64,000 nt of DNA from Proteus hauseri ATCC 700826 (GCF_001654965.1 NZ_LXEV01000024.1:62001-126000); one strand, 5' to 3'. Positions 9,845 to 20,790 are shown, counted from the stretch's first letter. Notes: a model not told the origin generated them from the letters alone. Numbers and translations are program-made.

Positions 9845-10546
9845 CTAAAGCTTCAGAATATCTTTAACAAAAGGAATTGTTAGTTTTCTTTGAGCAACAA
9901 TAGAGGCGCGATCAAGCTCATCAAGCATTTCAAAAAGGGTACGCATTTTTCTGTCAAGACGTTTCAATACAAAGCGACCAACATCTTCAGGTAATTCAAA
10001 ACCGCGTAGTTTAGCTCTTAGTTGTAAAGCTTGAATTTTTTCTTCATCACTTAAAGGCTGTAAACGGTAGATTTGCCCCCAATCTAAGCGTGATGCTAAA
10101 TCAGGAAGTTGCAAATCTATTTGGCGAGGAGGTCTGTCACCAGTAATTAATAAGCATGTGCGACCAAGTTCTAATACACGGTTATAAAGATTAAATAACG
10201 CAAGTTCCCACTCTTCATCACCTGCAACACATTGCACATTATCAATGCAAACAAGAGATAAATGTTCCATACCTTCAAGAACATCGGGGACAAAATAAGC
10301 GCGTTTATCTAATGGCACATAACCAACGGCGTCGCCTGCGGCAGAAAGTTCTGCACAAGCGGCATGTAATAGATGACTCTTCCCGCCCCCATCACGAGAC
10401 CAGAAATAGATATAACTGCCATGAGATTGGTGGATGGCGGTTCGTATTGCAGCGACTAATGACGCATTTTCCCCTGCATAGAAGCTATCGAATGTCTCAT
10501 CATCGGGCAGAGATAGTGGTAATGATAGCTGCGACGGCGTATTCAG
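9845..10546 (-). CDS. hda: DnaA regulatory inactivator Hda (CTG start)
   Basis: An AAA+ protein that works with the DNA-loaded sliding clamp to trigger ATP hydrolysis by DnaA, preventing re-initiation. The N-terminal clamp-binding motif QLSLPL is visible right after the start. The nucleotide-binding loop ([11 protein letters not shown]), Walker B region (LSLVCIDNV) and sensor and arginine-finger regions follow. I start it at CTG 10546-10544, preceded by GAGGTG. This gives exactly 233 aa, the E. coli length, and E. coli hda is known to use a CUG codon. An upstream ATG at 10591 would add 15 residues without family support. Confidence 0.93.
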   Translation of the reverse strand: MNTPSQLSLPLSLPDDETFDSFYAGENASLVAAIRTAIHQSHGSYIYFWSRDGGGKSHLLHAACAELSAAGDAVGYVPLDKRAYFVPDVLEGMEHLSLVCIDNVQCVAGDEEWELALFNLYNRVLELGRTCLLITGDRPPRQIDLQLPDLASRLDWGQIYRLQPLSDEEKIQALQLRAKLRGFELPEDVGRFVLKRLDRKMRTLFEMLDELDRASIVAQRKLTIPFVKDILKL

Positions 10547-10667
10547 AAGCACCTCACCTGAATAGTTTAATAAACGTCGTGATTCTAACACAAATTCTCT
10601 CTAGGTCAGAACCAATATTCAAAAAGCACAGAAAGCTATTTAAAATCCCAGTAACAATCTATTAGTT

Positions 10668-10694
10668 AGTCTATTTAACAACCATAAATAGACT
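10668..10694 (-). terminator. Inverted repeat after the channel gene
   Basis: AGTCTATTTA (10668-10677) and TAAATAGACT (10685-10694) form a perfect 10-bp stem with a 7-nt loop. No clear T run follows on the minus strand, so termination is likely but not certain. Confidence 0.5.
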
Positions 10695-10722
10695 GTTTAA
10701 TATTCGGTTACTATCCACTAAG

Positions 10723-11928
10723 TTATTTAAATCTTAATTTAGTTAAATCATTTCCCGAAGGCTGCTGATAAATGTCGAGCTTAAAATATTTTGCTGACGC
10801 ATTAATATATTCAAAAATTTCTGATTGCGTCTCTTCATATTCAATCCATGTTGTTGCTCGAGTAAAGCAGTATAGTTCTACAGGAAGCCCCATTGGAGTT
10901 GGTGGCATTGTTCTTATAACTAAATACATATCAGCCCGAACATCACCGCGCATCTTTATCCAATTGAGCATATATTTTCTAAATAACTGCAGATTAGTCA
11001 CACCTTTGCTAACCATCCACTCATTTATATTTTCAATATCTGCTTCTTTTTCTTCAAGCATGGCTTCAATGCTTTTACTTAAAGCTGGCGTGTCTTTTAA
11101 TTCATTAAATAGCGCTTCTGTTGCAAATGAAATAGAAGATTGATCAATATAAAAACTACGTTTAATCCGACGCCCACCAGAAGAAAACATAGGCTGCCAG
11201 TTAGTATATTTTTCTGTTAAGAAATCTTTTGTTGGAATACGTGAAATAGTGTTATCCCAATTGCGGACAGTAATAGTGTGTAGTGCGATATCTATTACTT
11301 CACCACTAATATTACTACTTGGTAGTTCTATCCAATCATAAAGCTTTAACACTTTACCATTAGAAATCAAAATATTAGCGACAAAAGACATTAGTGTGTG
11401 CTGAAAAACAAACATTAAAACAGCAGCAATAGCACCAAAACTAGAGATAATAATAAGCGGTGATTGTTCAGTAAATAAAGCAAGGATCAAAATAAACGAG
11501 ATGAGCCAAACAATAATTTTGGCAATTTCTATATAACCTTTAATTGAGTTATTACGATGCCAAGTTTTTTTAGCGTGTCTAAGATTGAAAATATCAAGCG
11601 CGTTATTGAGTAGCGAAGCCGTATTTATGATGATAAAGGCGCGACATACTGTTTCAAAAATAATATTCATTTCTGGCGAAAAAGAAGGTAACAGCTGGTT
11701 GATATAAAGAACCAATGTTACAGCAACAATTGATGCACTCCTTTTCGCAATATCACCAATAGTCTCTTCATCAGATAATTCAGTAAATAAAAACAGTAAG
11801 CGTTTTACTATTCTGCGAAAAATCATCTTGGCAAGAAACCACACCGTCAATAACACAACAACTAAAAATAGTGTGGTGAAAATCTGCTTTGATACAATAA
11901 AATCGTAAACTTTAACCAGCTCTTCCAT
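10723..11928 (-). CDS. ybdG: YbdG-type mechanosensitive channel
   Basis: A member of the MscS family. After several N-terminal membrane segments (about 15-180) comes the MscS pore helix and beta domain, with SSFGAIAAVLMFVFQHT and VRNWDNTISRIPT, very similar to E. coli YbdG, a miniconductance channel that opens under osmotic downshock. The C-terminal soluble domain matches to the end (QQPSGNDL). I prefer the ATG at 11928; a GTG 15 bases upstream is an alternative with no better ribosome site. The gene lies between hda and uraA, which are neighbours in E. coli. Confidence 0.88.
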   Translation of the reverse strand: MEELVKVYDFIVSKQIFTTLFLVVVLLTVWFLAKMIFRRIVKRLLFLFTELSDEETIGDIAKRSASIVAVTLVLYINQLLPSFSPEMNIIFETVCRAFIIINTASLLNNALDIFNLRHAKKTWHRNNSIKGYIEIAKIIVWLISFILILALFTEQSPLIIISSFGAIAAVLMFVFQHTLMSFVANILISNGKVLKLYDWIELPSSNISGEVIDIALHTITVRNWDNTISRIPTKDFLTEKYTNWQPMFSSGGRRIKRSFYIDQSSISFATEALFNELKDTPALSKSIEAMLEEKEADIENINEWMVSKGVTNLQLFRKYMLNWIKMRGDVRADMYLVIRTMPPTPMGLPVELYCFTRATTWIEYEETQSEIFEYINASAKYFKLDIYQQPSGNDLTKLRFK

Positions 11929-12149
11929 AAATAACACTCGCACCTTTTAAATACTGTTAATCATTTGAAGACACACCACAAAAAATGCAAGTAACAACTA
12001 CATTTCATACAGCACTGACTATCATTGTCTCATTTATTTTATTTAAATAAACATCAATATGGATAAATAAGCGCTTTTCTAAGTTTTAAACACTATTTAC
12101 AGTAAAAATCTTAGCGAGTTAAGCCAGCAAAATTAAAATTTACCAATAA

Positions 12150-12174
12150 AAAAGGTGGGAATTAGCCACCTTTT
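12150..12174 (-). terminator. Terminator of uraA
   Basis: On the minus strand AAAAGGTGG and CCACCTTTT form a 9-bp stem, followed by further T residues. It is 60 bases past the uraA stop. Confidence 0.85.
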
Positions 12175-12236
12175 AATTAAATTCGATATTTTTGCTTTAG
12201 CGCGTCAATGTATATATTTATGCGTATAGTTTAGAA

Positions 12237-13538
12237 TTACTTTTTATTTGATTGCTCATTAACAGATTCAAGGGTGTTATCCACCAATTCTGTTTCTGGG
12301 CGAAGAATACTGGCTAACTTAAAGACCAGACTTAACACGATACCAACTACTGTTGCTAGCGCCATACCTTTTAATTCAGCAGCACCAATTTGAATTGAAG
12401 CACCACTCACACCAACAATCAGAATAATTGCAGTTAATATTAAATTTTGAGGCTTATTGTAATCAACCTTAGAATCTAATAACACGCGAATACCTGATGC
12501 CCCAATAACCCCATAAAGCAGTAATGAAACCCCACCCATCACAGGTACAGGTACCGCAGCTATTGCCGCTGCCAATTTACCGATACAAGAGAGTAATATA
12601 GCTAAAATTGCAGCGCCGCCAATAACCCAAGAACTGTAGACTTTGGTTATTGCCATAACGCCGATATTTTCACCATAAGTGGTGTTAGGTGTAGAGCCAA
12701 AGAAACCTGAAATAATGGTAGAGAAACCGTTTGCAAACATAGAACGATGCAAACCAGGATTTTTCATCAAATCACGTTGCACAATATTTGCAGTCACAAC
12801 AAGGTGTCCAACGTGTTCTGCAATAACCACTAATGCAGCTGGCAGAATAATAAAGATGGCACTCCATTCAAACCGAGGTGAATAAAAAGTAGGTAATGCA
12901 AACCAATTAGCTTCTTTAATTGGTGTAATATCAACGACTCCCATAAAGAAAGAAAGCGCATAACCCGCTAATACACCGATAAGAATAGGAATAATTGCAA
13001 GGAATCCCCTGAACATAACAGAACCTAAAATTGTTACGCCAAGAGTGACCATTGAAATAAGCAATGTTGTGTTATCTACAGGATTATCTGCGCTAGGTAA
13101 TAAACCCGCCATTCCAGCTGCAGTTCCTGCTAATTCCAAACCAATAACGGCAACGATAGCACCCATTGCCGCAGGTGGAAACATCACATTAATCCATCCT
13201 CGCCCTGCTATTTTCACAATTCCAGCAACAAGACAAAATAACACCCCACAAACAATAAATCCCCCAAGTGCAAGTTCATAACCTAAAGGTAATAAAAGAA
13301 GCACTGGAGAAATAAACGCAAAGCTGGAACCTAAATAAGCAGGAATGCGTCCTTTACAGATAAAGAGATAAAGCAGGGTTCCGATCCCGTTAAATAATAA
13401 TATTGTTGCCGGATTTACTTTAAATAAAATTGGCACAAGTACGGTAGCGCCAAACATTGCAAACAGATGTTGGAAGCTCAACGGAATCGTTTGTAATAAT
13501 GGTGGGCGCTCTTCTACCCCGATTGCACGACGAGTCAT
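12237..13538 (-). CDS. uraA: Uracil:H+ symporter UraA
   Basis: A 433-aa nucleobase-cation symporter of the NCS2 family that imports uracil. It carries the family features: an N-terminal motif with QHLFAMFGATVLVP, the conserved GSTPNTTYGENIGVMA signature, and 14 hydrophobic segments. It lies downstream of upp on the same strand, as in E. coli, so uptake is coupled to salvage. A strong hairpin with a T run separates it from upp, so its expression probably needs read-through or its own promoter. Confidence 0.96.
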   Translation of the reverse strand: MTRRAIGVEERPPLLQTIPLSFQHLFAMFGATVLVPILFKVNPATILLFNGIGTLLYLFICKGRIPAYLGSSFAFISPVLLLLPLGYELALGGFIVCGVLFCLVAGIVKIAGRGWINVMFPPAAMGAIVAVIGLELAGTAAGMAGLLPSADNPVDNTTLLISMVTLGVTILGSVMFRGFLAIIPILIGVLAGYALSFFMGVVDITPIKEANWFALPTFYSPRFEWSAIFIILPAALVVIAEHVGHLVVTANIVQRDLMKNPGLHRSMFANGFSTIISGFFGSTPNTTYGENIGVMAITKVYSSWVIGGAAILAILLSCIGKLAAAIAAVPVPVMGGVSLLLYGVIGASGIRVLLDSKVDYNKPQNLILTAIILIVGVSGASIQIGAAELKGMALATVVGIVLSLVFKLASILRPETELVDNTLESVNEQSNKK

Positions 13539-13610
13539 GCTTACGACCTCTCTTTAGTATGTTGTGAAATGATTTTTGAATATCGTTTAGTTAAAGATAA
13601 GTAGTCCAAA

Positions 13611-13636
13611 AAAAAGCCGACTATCAAAGTCGGCTT
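13611..13636 (-). terminator. Hairpin terminator between upp and uraA
   Basis: On the minus strand AGCCGACT, a 5-nt loop and AGTCGGCT are followed by TTTTTTTT. It begins a few bases past the upp stop and precedes uraA by about 75 bases. Confidence 0.88.
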
Positions 13637-13641
13637 AATTA

Positions 13642-14268
13642 TTATTTCGTACCAAATATCTTATCACCAGCATCACCAAGACCTGGGACAATGTACCCGT
13701 GCTCATTAAGATGGCTATCAACCGATGCAGTATATAATTCAACATCTGGATGTGCTTCTTCTAATGCTTTAATTCCTTCTGGAGCAGCAACAAGTACTAA
13801 TACTTTGATTGAAGTACAGCCAGCATTTTTTAATAAATCAATTGTGGCAATCATAGAGCCGCCTGTTGCTAACATTGGGTCAACAACAAGAGCCATACGC
13901 TCTTCAATATTGGATGCTAATTTTTGGAAGTAAGGGACGGGTTTTAATGTTTCTTCATCGCGGTAAACGCCAACAACACTGATTCGGGCACTAGGAATAT
14001 TTTCTAATACTCCATCCATCATCCCGATACCTGCACGGAGGATAGGAACTACTGTGATTTTTTTTCCTTTAATCTGTTCTATCTCTACCGAGCCACACCA
14101 ACCTTCAATTGTTACTGTCTCTGTTTCTAAATCGGCGGTAGCTTCATACGTCAGTAGACTGGAAACTTCTGAAGCCAGTTCACGAAAGCGCTTAGTGCTT
14201 ATATCATGATCTCGCATCAGCCCCAATTTATGTTGAATGAGTGGGTGTTTTACCTCAACGATCTTCAT
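13642..14268 (-). CDS. upp: Uracil phosphoribosyltransferase
   Basis: Converts uracil and PRPP to UMP in pyrimidine salvage. It is 208 aa, the standard length. The N-terminal [19 protein letters not shown], the PRPP-binding loop [10 protein letters not shown] and the C-terminal [13 protein letters not shown] are all typical. It is divergent from purM, as in E. coli. Confidence 0.98.
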   Translation of the reverse strand: MKIVEVKHPLIQHKLGLMRDHDISTKRFRELASEVSSLLTYEATADLETETVTIEGWCGSVEIEQIKGKKITVVPILRAGIGMMDGVLENIPSARISVVGVYRDEETLKPVPYFQKLASNIEERMALVVDPMLATGGSMIATIDLLKNAGCTSIKVLVLVAAPEGIKALEEAHPDVELYTASVDSHLNEHGYIVPGLGDAGDKIFGTK

Positions 14269-14420
14269 AATTTCTCCTAATGTACGACGCAGCCTGACAA
14301 AAAAATCGCGAGATTATACCGCTTTTTTGTCAACAATCCATCGTTTTTCTATTGATATTGATCAAACGCACAGCTTTTAACCGCACCAACATGAATAATT
14401 GTGATCTAAAAAGAAGATCC

Positions 14421-14449
14421 TCGCAAACGATTGCTTAGCCTGTTAGAAT
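14421..14449 (+). promoter_or_regulatory. PurR operator and promoter of purMN
   Basis: The 16-mer TCGCAAACGATTGCTT (14421-14436) matches the PurR operator consensus ACGCAAACGTTTGCGT at 13 of 16 positions. A -10 sequence TAGAAT lies at 14444-14449, so the operator covers the -35 region. E. coli purMN is under PurR control. Confidence 0.75.
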
Positions 14450-14498
14450 AGCATCCGCACACATTTTATCTTAACGCAACTTGCCGTGAGGGCCCGAA

Positions 14499-15539
14499 GT
14501 GACAAACAAATCCTCTCTCAGCTATAAAGATGCCGGTGTCGATATTGATGCAGGTAACGCTTTAGTCGAACGTATCAAAGATGTAGTAAAAGAGACTCGC
14601 CGTCCTGAAGTTATGGGGGGGTTAGGTGGTTTTGGCGCATTATGTGCAATCCCAACTAAATACCGCGAACCCATTTTAGTCTCAGGTACTGATGGCGTTG
14701 GTACTAAACTTCGCCTTGCGATGGACTTGAATCGTCACGATGATATCGGTATTGATCTCGTCGCAATGTGTGTCAATGATTTAATCGTTCAAGGCGCAGA
14801 GCCCTTGTTTTTCCTTGACTACTATGCCACAGGAAAACTCGATGTCGATACCGCAGCACGAGTTGTTACTGGTATTGCGCAAGGTTGTAAACTATCGGGC
14901 TGTTCTCTTGTTGGTGGTGAAACAGCAGAAATGCCAGGCATGTATCATGGTAACGACTATGATATTGCAGGGTTTTGTGTCGGTGTTGTTGAAAAATCAG
15001 AAATTATTGATGGTAGCAAAGTAAAAGCAGGTGATGCATTAATTGCGCTAGCATCAAGCGGCCCACACTCTAATGGTTATTCATTAGTACGTAAAATTCT
15101 TGAAGTCAGCAATACATCTGCTGAAAACACCCCATTAGGTGATAAAACACTGGCTGATCACTTATTAGCCCCTACTCGCATTTATGTAAAATCACTACTT
15201 TCATTAATTGAAAATATTGATATTCATGCTGTTGCTCATATTACAGGTGGTGGATTCTGGGAAAATATTCCTCGCGTTCTACCTGAAAATACGCAAGCGC
15301 GTATTAATAGTAATAGCTGGGAATGGCCAATAGTTTTCCAATGGCTGCAAAATGCAGGGCAAGTTAGCACACATGAAATGTATCGCACCTTTAACTGTGG
15401 CGTGGGTATGCTAATCGCAATTAACCAAACTGATGTTGAAAAAACACTAGCACTACTGAATGAAAGTGGTGAAAAAGCATGGTTAATTGGTGAAATTGCG
15501 CCTCAGGCGGCAAATGAAGCCCAAGTTGTTATTAGTTAA
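14499..15539 (+). CDS. purM: Phosphoribosylformylglycinamidine cyclo-ligase
   Basis: AIR synthetase, the fifth step of purine synthesis, which closes the imidazole ring using ATP. It is 346 aa with the typical [32 protein letters not shown] and [11 protein letters not shown] motifs. It starts at GTG 14499; the product then begins [16 protein letters not shown], aligning with E. coli PurM. A PurR operator lies upstream and purN follows 24 bases later. Confidence 0.98.
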   Translation: MTNKSSLSYKDAGVDIDAGNALVERIKDVVKETRRPEVMGGLGGFGALCAIPTKYREPILVSGTDGVGTKLRLAMDLNRHDDIGIDLVAMCVNDLIVQGAEPLFFLDYYATGKLDVDTAARVVTGIAQGCKLSGCSLVGGETAEMPGMYHGNDYDIAGFCVGVVEKSEIIDGSKVKAGDALIALASSGPHSNGYSLVRKILEVSNTSAENTPLGDKTLADHLLAPTRIYVKSLLSLIENIDIHAVAHITGGGFWENIPRVLPENTQARINSNSWEWPIVFQWLQNAGQVSTHEMYRTFNCGVGMLIAINQTDVEKTLALLNESGEKAWLIGEIAPQAANEAQVVIS

Positions 15540-15563
15540 CAAAATATTAACTGAAACGTGCGA

Positions 15564-16193
15564 ATGAAAAATATTGTTGTCCTAATTTCAGGAAATGGTA
15601 GCAATCTACAGGCGATTATCGACGCCTGTAGAAGCAATGAAATAGCAGGTAATATTGTTGCGGTATTTAGCAATAAACCCGAGGCTTATGGGCTTGAACG
15701 CGCAAAGCTTGCGAATATTCCTGCTCATTTTATCGACCCAGCCAACTTTAGTGATAGAGTCGCTTATGATGAAGCATTGATTGAACAAATCGATGCTTAT
15801 CAGCCTGATATTGTGGTACTTGCTGGTTTTATGCGTATTTTATCGCCAGCTTTTGTCACTCATTATCAGCAGCGCTTATTAAATATTCATCCTTCACTGC
15901 TTCCCAAATACCCCGGATTGCATACTCATCGACAAGTATTGGCAAATAAAGATTCATTTCATGGTGTTACCGTCCATTTTGTTACTGAAGAACTCGATGG
16001 TGGCCCAATGATTCTTCAAGCTCGTATTCCTGTATTACCCGATGATACTGAGCAATCACTACAAGCCAGAATACAAACTCAAGAGTATCGAATCTATCCA
16101 TTAGCAATTAGTTGGTTAGCTCAGGAACGGTTAAAAATGGTTGATAATCAATCATTTCTAGATGGTGTCGCGCTTTTCGATAATTTAGACTAA
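15564..16193 (+). CDS. purN: Phosphoribosylglycinamide formyltransferase 1
   Basis: Transfers formyl from 10-formyl-tetrahydrofolate to GAR in purine synthesis. The start loop VVLISGNGSNLQAII, the catalytic region NIHPSLLPKYPGLHTHRQ and the folate-site VTEELDGGP are present. I start at ATG 15564, so the protein begins MKNIVVLISGNG as in E. coli; a GTG two codons earlier is the alternative. It is co-transcribed with purM. Confidence 0.97.
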   Translation: MKNIVVLISGNGSNLQAIIDACRSNEIAGNIVAVFSNKPEAYGLERAKLANIPAHFIDPANFSDRVAYDEALIEQIDAYQPDIVVLAGFMRILSPAFVTHYQQRLLNIHPSLLPKYPGLHTHRQVLANKDSFHGVTVHFVTEELDGGPMILQARIPVLPDDTEQSLQARIQTQEYRIYPLAISWLAQERLKMVDNQSFLDGVALFDNLD

Positions 16194-16209
16194 CTATTTC
16201 ATTTAAGGT

Positions 16210-16253
16210 AAAAAGTCACTTTGTGCTACACTGTAGCCCGCGTGACTTTTTTT
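16210..16253 (+). terminator. Terminator of purMN
   Basis: AAAAGTCAC pairs with GTGACTTTT, with a nested GCTAC/GTAGC hairpin in between, followed by a T run. Confidence 0.85.
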
Positions 16254-16299
16254 ATGTCACTCTTTTTTTGTTTAATTTAATGCATTCACCGAGGTGCTT

Positions 16300-16890
16300 A
16301 TGTCCGGTGGTAAGAAAGTTCCACCTATAAAATTACGTCCTCTTGAACGAGAAGACCTCCCATTTGTTCATCAACTCGATAATAATGCTAGCGTTATGCG
16401 CTACTGGTTTGAAGAACCCTACGAAGCTTTTATCGAGCTTTGCGATCTCTACGGAAAACATATTCATGACCAAAGCGAACGACGCTTTATTGCTGAAAGT
16501 GAAGGCACTAAAGTCGGCTTAGTTGAGCTTGTTGAAATTGATTATGTTCATCGTCGTGCCGAATTCCAAATTATTATCGCACCAGCACACCAAGGGCATG
16601 GTTATGCCGCTCGTGCAGCAAAACTTGCGATGGATTATGCTTTTTCTGTACTTAATTTATACAAACTCTATTTAATCGTTGATAAAGAGAATGCCAAAGC
16701 GATTCATATTTATGAAAAACTTGGCTTTAAAAAAGAAGGTGATTTGATAGATGAGTTTTTTGTCAATGGTTCCTATCGCTCTGCGATTAGAATGTGCACA
16801 TTCCAAGCCCCCTATTTTGAACAAAAAGCAAAAGAAACCAAGCCTGAAAGCTTCGTTAAACCAGGCGCGACAATAAAGCAGCATGTCTGA
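16300..16890 (+). CDS. speG: Spermidine N1-acetyltransferase
   Basis: A GNAT-fold enzyme that acetylates spermidine to limit polyamine toxicity. The N-terminal half ([21 protein letters not shown], shown in part) and [15 protein letters not shown] are near-identical to E. coli SpeG, and the acetyl-CoA loop [14 protein letters not shown] is present. I start at ATG 16300, with GAGGTG just upstream. The C-terminal tail is some ten residues longer than in E. coli. In E. coli speG is elsewhere on the chromosome; here it separates purMN from ppk. Confidence 0.95.
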   Translation: MSGGKKVPPIKLRPLEREDLPFVHQLDNNASVMRYWFEEPYEAFIELCDLYGKHIHDQSERRFIAESEGTKVGLVELVEIDYVHRRAEFQIIIAPAHQGHGYAARAAKLAMDYAFSVLNLYKLYLIVDKENAKAIHIYEKLGFKKEGDLIDEFFVNGSYRSAIRMCTFQAPYFEQKAKETKPESFVKPGATIKQHV

Positions 16891-16937
16891 TAAAATTCAG
16901 ATATTATGATTTTACTTTAACCCGTGTTGGAGTTCAG

Positions 16938-19019
16938 ATGTCCCAGGAACGACTCTATATTGACAAAGAAATCAGTTGGTTAGCGTTTAATGAACGCGTA
17001 TTACAAGAAGCAGCTGATAAACGAAACCCGTTAATTGAAAGAGTCAGGTTTCTGGGGATCTATTCAAATAATCTTGATGAGTTTTATAAAGTGCGTTTTG
17101 CTGATGTAAAACGCCGTATTCTTATCAACGAAGAACGAGGTTCACGCTCTGGCTCTAGCCATGCCCGCCATCTCATAAAAAAAATACAATCAAAAGTAGC
17201 TAAGGCTGATCAAGAATTTGATGCTTTATATAATGATCTGCTACTTGAAATGGCTCGAAATCAAATATTTTTAATTAACGAACGTCAAATATCGCCTAAT
17301 CAACAAATTTGGTTACGCCAATATTTCCGACAAAATTTAAGAAAACATATCACTCCTATTTTAATTAATCCTGAAACGAATTTAGTTGAGTTTCTTAAAG
17401 ATGATTATACTTATTTAGCTGTCGAAATTGTACAAGGTCAAAATATCAATTATGCCTTGTTAGAAATTCCTTCAGATAAAGTGCCTCGCTTTGTGATTTT
17501 GCCAACAGATCAAGGCCGTAGTAAAAAGAAATCAATGATTTTGTTGGATAATATTTTGCGTTATTGCCTTGATGAAGTATTTAAAGGCTTTTTTAATTAT
17601 GATTCTTTAAATGCTTATTCCATGAAAATGACTCGTGATGCAGAATACGATTTAGCCACGGAAATGGAATCAAGTTTACTTGAAATGATGTCATCAACAC
17701 TAAAACAGCGTCTTACTGCGGAACCTGTGCGCTTTGTTTATCAGCGTGATATGCCTGACGAAATGGTGGCATTACTGCGTAGCAAATTAGGTTTATCAAA
17801 TAATGACTCCGTTATTGCTGGTGGTCGTTACCATAACTTTAAAGATTTTATTAATTTTCCAAATGAGGGAAGTAAATTTTTATTAAATAAACAAATTCCG
17901 CGCTTACGCCATGTCTGGTTTGATAATTTCCGCAATGGTTTTGATGCCATTCGCGAGCGCGATGTCTTGCTCTATTATCCTTATCATACCTTTGAACATG
18001 TGCTGGAGTTACTCCGCCAAGCCTCTTTTGACCCGAGTGTTATCTCTATAAAAATCAATATTTATCGTGTTGCTAAAGACTCTCGTATTATTGATTCAAT
18101 GATCCACGCTGCGCACAATGGAAAACGAGTGAGTGTGGTGGTTGAATTACAAGCACGTTTTGATGAAGCTGCAAATATTCATTGGGCCAAACGACTCACA
18201 GAAGCAGGTGTACATGTTATTTTCTCTGCACCAGGTTTAAAAATCCACGCAAAATTATTTATTATCTCGCGCTTAGAAGAAGGTGAAATAGTGCGTTATG
18301 CCCATATTGGCACAGGAAATTTTAACGAAAAAACAGCCCGTCTTTATACTGACTATTCGTTACTCACTACTAATCCAGAAATTACTAATGAAGTGCGTCG
18401 AGTATTTAATTTTATTGAAAACCCTTATCGCCCCGTCAGTTTTGAGCACCTAATGGTATCTCCTCAAAATTCACGCACTTTGCTTAACCAATTAATTACT
18501 AATGAAATTCATAGTGCTCAAGCGGGTCATCCGGCGGGGATTACTCTAAAAGTAAATAATTTAGTCGATGAAGAACTAGTGAATCGCCTTTATGATGCCT
18601 CTGAAGCGGGGGTTAAAGTTCGTTTATTGGTGCGCGGAATGTGCTCTTTAGTTCCTAATCAACAAGGCTTTAGTGAGAATATTCAGGTTACTAGCATTGT
18701 TGACCGCTTTTTAGAGCATGATCGTGTCTATGTTTTTACCAACAAAGGGGATGAGAAAATTTATCTTTCATCGGCTGATTGGATGACACGAAATCTAGAT
18801 TATCGTATCGAGGTTGCTGTGGCGTTACTTGATCCTCAGCTAAAACAACGCGTTCTAGATATTCTCGATATTCAATTTAATGACACCGTAAAAGCGCGTT
18901 ATATTGATAAAGACTTAACAAATGACTATGTTCCTCGTGGAAATAAACGTAAAATTCGAGCCCAATTAGCTGTCTATGAATATATTAAATCGTTAGAACA
19001 ACCTGAATCACGAGCGTAA
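16938..19019 (+). CDS. ppk: Polyphosphate kinase 1
   Basis: A membrane-associated enzyme that polymerises ATP gamma-phosphate into polyphosphate. It is 693 aa against 688 in E. coli. The N-terminal [15 protein letters not shown], the two PLD-like catalytic domains with KIHAKLF (autophosphorylated His) and [17 protein letters not shown], and the second HDRVYVF/STADWM-type site ([11 protein letters not shown]) are visible. ppx follows 4 bases after the stop, forming the usual ppk-ppx operon. Confidence 0.97.
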   Translation: MSQERLYIDKEISWLAFNERVLQEAADKRNPLIERVRFLGIYSNNLDEFYKVRFADVKRRILINEERGSRSGSSHARHLIKKIQSKVAKADQEFDALYNDLLLEMARNQIFLINERQISPNQQIWLRQYFRQNLRKHITPILINPETNLVEFLKDDYTYLAVEIVQGQNINYALLEIPSDKVPRFVILPTDQGRSKKKSMILLDNILRYCLDEVFKGFFNYDSLNAYSMKMTRDAEYDLATEMESSLLEMMSSTLKQRLTAEPVRFVYQRDMPDEMVALLRSKLGLSNNDSVIAGGRYHNFKDFINFPNEGSKFLLNKQIPRLRHVWFDNFRNGFDAIRERDVLLYYPYHTFEHVLELLRQASFDPSVISIKINIYRVAKDSRIIDSMIHAAHNGKRVSVVVELQARFDEAANIHWAKRLTEAGVHVIFSAPGLKIHAKLFIISRLEEGEIVRYAHIGTGNFNEKTARLYTDYSLLTTNPEITNEVRRVFNFIENPYRPVSFEHLMVSPQNSRTLLNQLITNEIHSAQAGHPAGITLKVNNLVDEELVNRLYDASEAGVKVRLLVRGMCSLVPNQQGFSENIQVTSIVDRFLEHDRVYVFTNKGDEKIYLSSADWMTRNLDYRIEVAVALLDPQLKQRVLDILDIQFNDTVKARYIDKDLTNDYVPRGNKRKIRAQLAVYEYIKSLEQPESRA

Positions 19020-19023
19020 TCAT

Positions 19024-20556
19024 ATGCCTTTATCACAAGAAGACTCTTCACCACGCCCGTTGGAAATTGCGGCTATTGACCTGGGTTCTAATAGCTTTCA
19101 TATGATTATTGCCCGTGTCGTTAACGGTGCATTACAAGTATTAAGCCGTTTAAAACAACGTGTATATCTTGCAGATGGTCTTAACGATGACAATGAATTA
19201 AGCGAAGAAGCGATGCTACGTGGTCTTTCTGCACTTTCTCTTTTTGCTGAAAGATTACAAGGATTTCCTGCTGAAAATGTCACTGTTGTGGGTACACATA
19301 CACTACGTGTTGCCACTAACGCGAAAGAATTTCTTCAACGCGCTAAAGAAGTTATGCCCTATCCTATTGAAATTATTTCGGGTCATGAAGAAGCTCGACT
19401 TATTTTTATGGGCGTTGAACACACTCAATCAGAAAAAGGGCGCAAACTCGTTATTGATATCGGCGGAGGTTCTACCGAATTAGTGATTGGTGAAAATTTT
19501 GAACCTATTCTAATCGAAAGCCAACGTATGGGTTGTGTCAGTTTTAGCCGTCAATTTTTTCCTGAACAAAAAATTAGTGAGTCTGCATTTCGCAAAGCAC
19601 GCGAAAAAGCAGCACGAAAAATGAAAAAAATTGCATGGCAATATAAAATGACGGGTTGGGATGTCGCTTTAGGTGCTTCCGGCACAATTAAAGCCGCTCA
19701 TGAAATTCTGGTTGAATTTGGTGAAAAAGACGGTGTTATCACCCCAGAGCGCCTACTTATGCTCACTAAGCAAGTATTGCGTTTTAAAAAATTCAAAGAT
19801 ATCGCCCTACCCGGTTTATCTGATGAACGTAAACATGTATTTGTACCAGGTTTAGCTATTTTATGTGGAATTTTTGATTCATTAGGCTTAAAAGCACTGC
19901 ATTTATCTGATGGTGCATTACGCGAAGGTGTACTTTATGAAATGGAAGGCCGATTTCGTCACCAAGATATTCGCCAGCGTACCGCAAAAAGTCTAGCAGA
20001 ACACTACAATATAGATAGAGAGCAAGCTAAACGTGTATTGACAACCATGCAGTTGCTTTATGATCAGTGGGCACAACAAAATCCAAAATTAGCAAAACCT
20101 GATTTAGAAGCAATTTTAGTTTGGGCGGTTATGTTACATGAGGTTGGCTTAAGTATTAATTTAAGTGGATTACATCGTCATTCTGCTTATATTTTGTCCA
20201 ATACCGATTTACCCGGCTTTAACCAAGAACAGCAGTTACTTTTAACAACGCTGGTTCGTTATCACCGTAAGGGAATTAAACTAGATGAGCTACCAAGGTT
20301 TAATCTCTATAAAAAGAAACAATATTTCCCTTTAGTGCAAATATTAAGACTAGCAACATTACTTAATAATCAGCGACAATCGACGACAAAACCAGCATCT
20401 CTGCGTTTAGTCACTGATGAAAACCATTGGACTCTTTTTTTTCCTGCAAATTATCTTTCCGATAACACATTGATGGAACTCGATTTAGAAAAAGAACAAG
20501 AGCATTGGCAGTCAGTTCCCGGATGGAAACTAGATATAAAAGAGGAATCTGCTTAA
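19024..20556 (+). CDS. ppx: Exopolyphosphatase
   Basis: Hydrolyses terminal phosphate from polyphosphate; also related to pppGpp phosphatase (GppA). It has the actin-fold phosphate loop [15 protein letters not shown] and the second loop [14 protein letters not shown], followed by an HD-like C-terminal domain (about 310-510). Length is 510 aa against 513 in E. coli. Its neighbour ppk makes the substrate it degrades, and the short gap favours translational coupling. Confidence 0.96.
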   Translation: MPLSQEDSSPRPLEIAAIDLGSNSFHMIIARVVNGALQVLSRLKQRVYLADGLNDDNELSEEAMLRGLSALSLFAERLQGFPAENVTVVGTHTLRVATNAKEFLQRAKEVMPYPIEIISGHEEARLIFMGVEHTQSEKGRKLVIDIGGGSTELVIGENFEPILIESQRMGCVSFSRQFFPEQKISESAFRKAREKAARKMKKIAWQYKMTGWDVALGASGTIKAAHEILVEFGEKDGVITPERLLMLTKQVLRFKKFKDIALPGLSDERKHVFVPGLAILCGIFDSLGLKALHLSDGALREGVLYEMEGRFRHQDIRQRTAKSLAEHYNIDREQAKRVLTTMQLLYDQWAQQNPKLAKPDLEAILVWAVMLHEVGLSINLSGLHRHSAYILSNTDLPGFNQEQQLLLTTLVRYHRKGIKLDELPRFNLYKKKQYFPLVQILRLATLLNNQRQSTTKPASLRLVTDENHWTLFFPANYLSDNTLMELDLEKEQEHWQSVPGWKLDIKEESA

Positions 20557-20575
20557 CAATATGATATTATACAGA

Positions 20576-20603
20576 AAAAGACGCTAGCCTGAGCGTCTTT
20601 TAT
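20576..20603 (+). terminator. Terminator of ppk-ppx
   Basis: AAAAGACGCT and AGCGTCTTTT form a perfect 10-bp stem with a 6-nt loop and a T-rich tail. Confidence 0.9.
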
Positions 20604-20658
20604 TGCATTTATCTTACAACGACTATCACATAACAACATAGGTTTGATTTGTGACGAT

Positions 20659-20704
20659 AATATGAACATCACCAATACAATATTGTTCAAGATTCATATT
20701 TTTT
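20659..20704 (+). promoter_or_regulatory. Possible attenuator hairpin in the mgtE leader
   Basis: AATATGAA (20659-20666) and TTCATATT (20693-20700) are perfect inverted repeats, and the second runs straight into TTTTTTA. A smaller palindrome, ACAATATTGT, lies between. The unit sits 85 bases before the mgtE start, after the ppx terminator. Confidence 0.35.
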
Positions 20705-20790
20705 ATACGGAGAAAACCGATAATCATCCTCAAATGGAATAATTAATATTTAAATGGTTATCTCCCTCGTAAGAATTAAAAAGGAATAAC

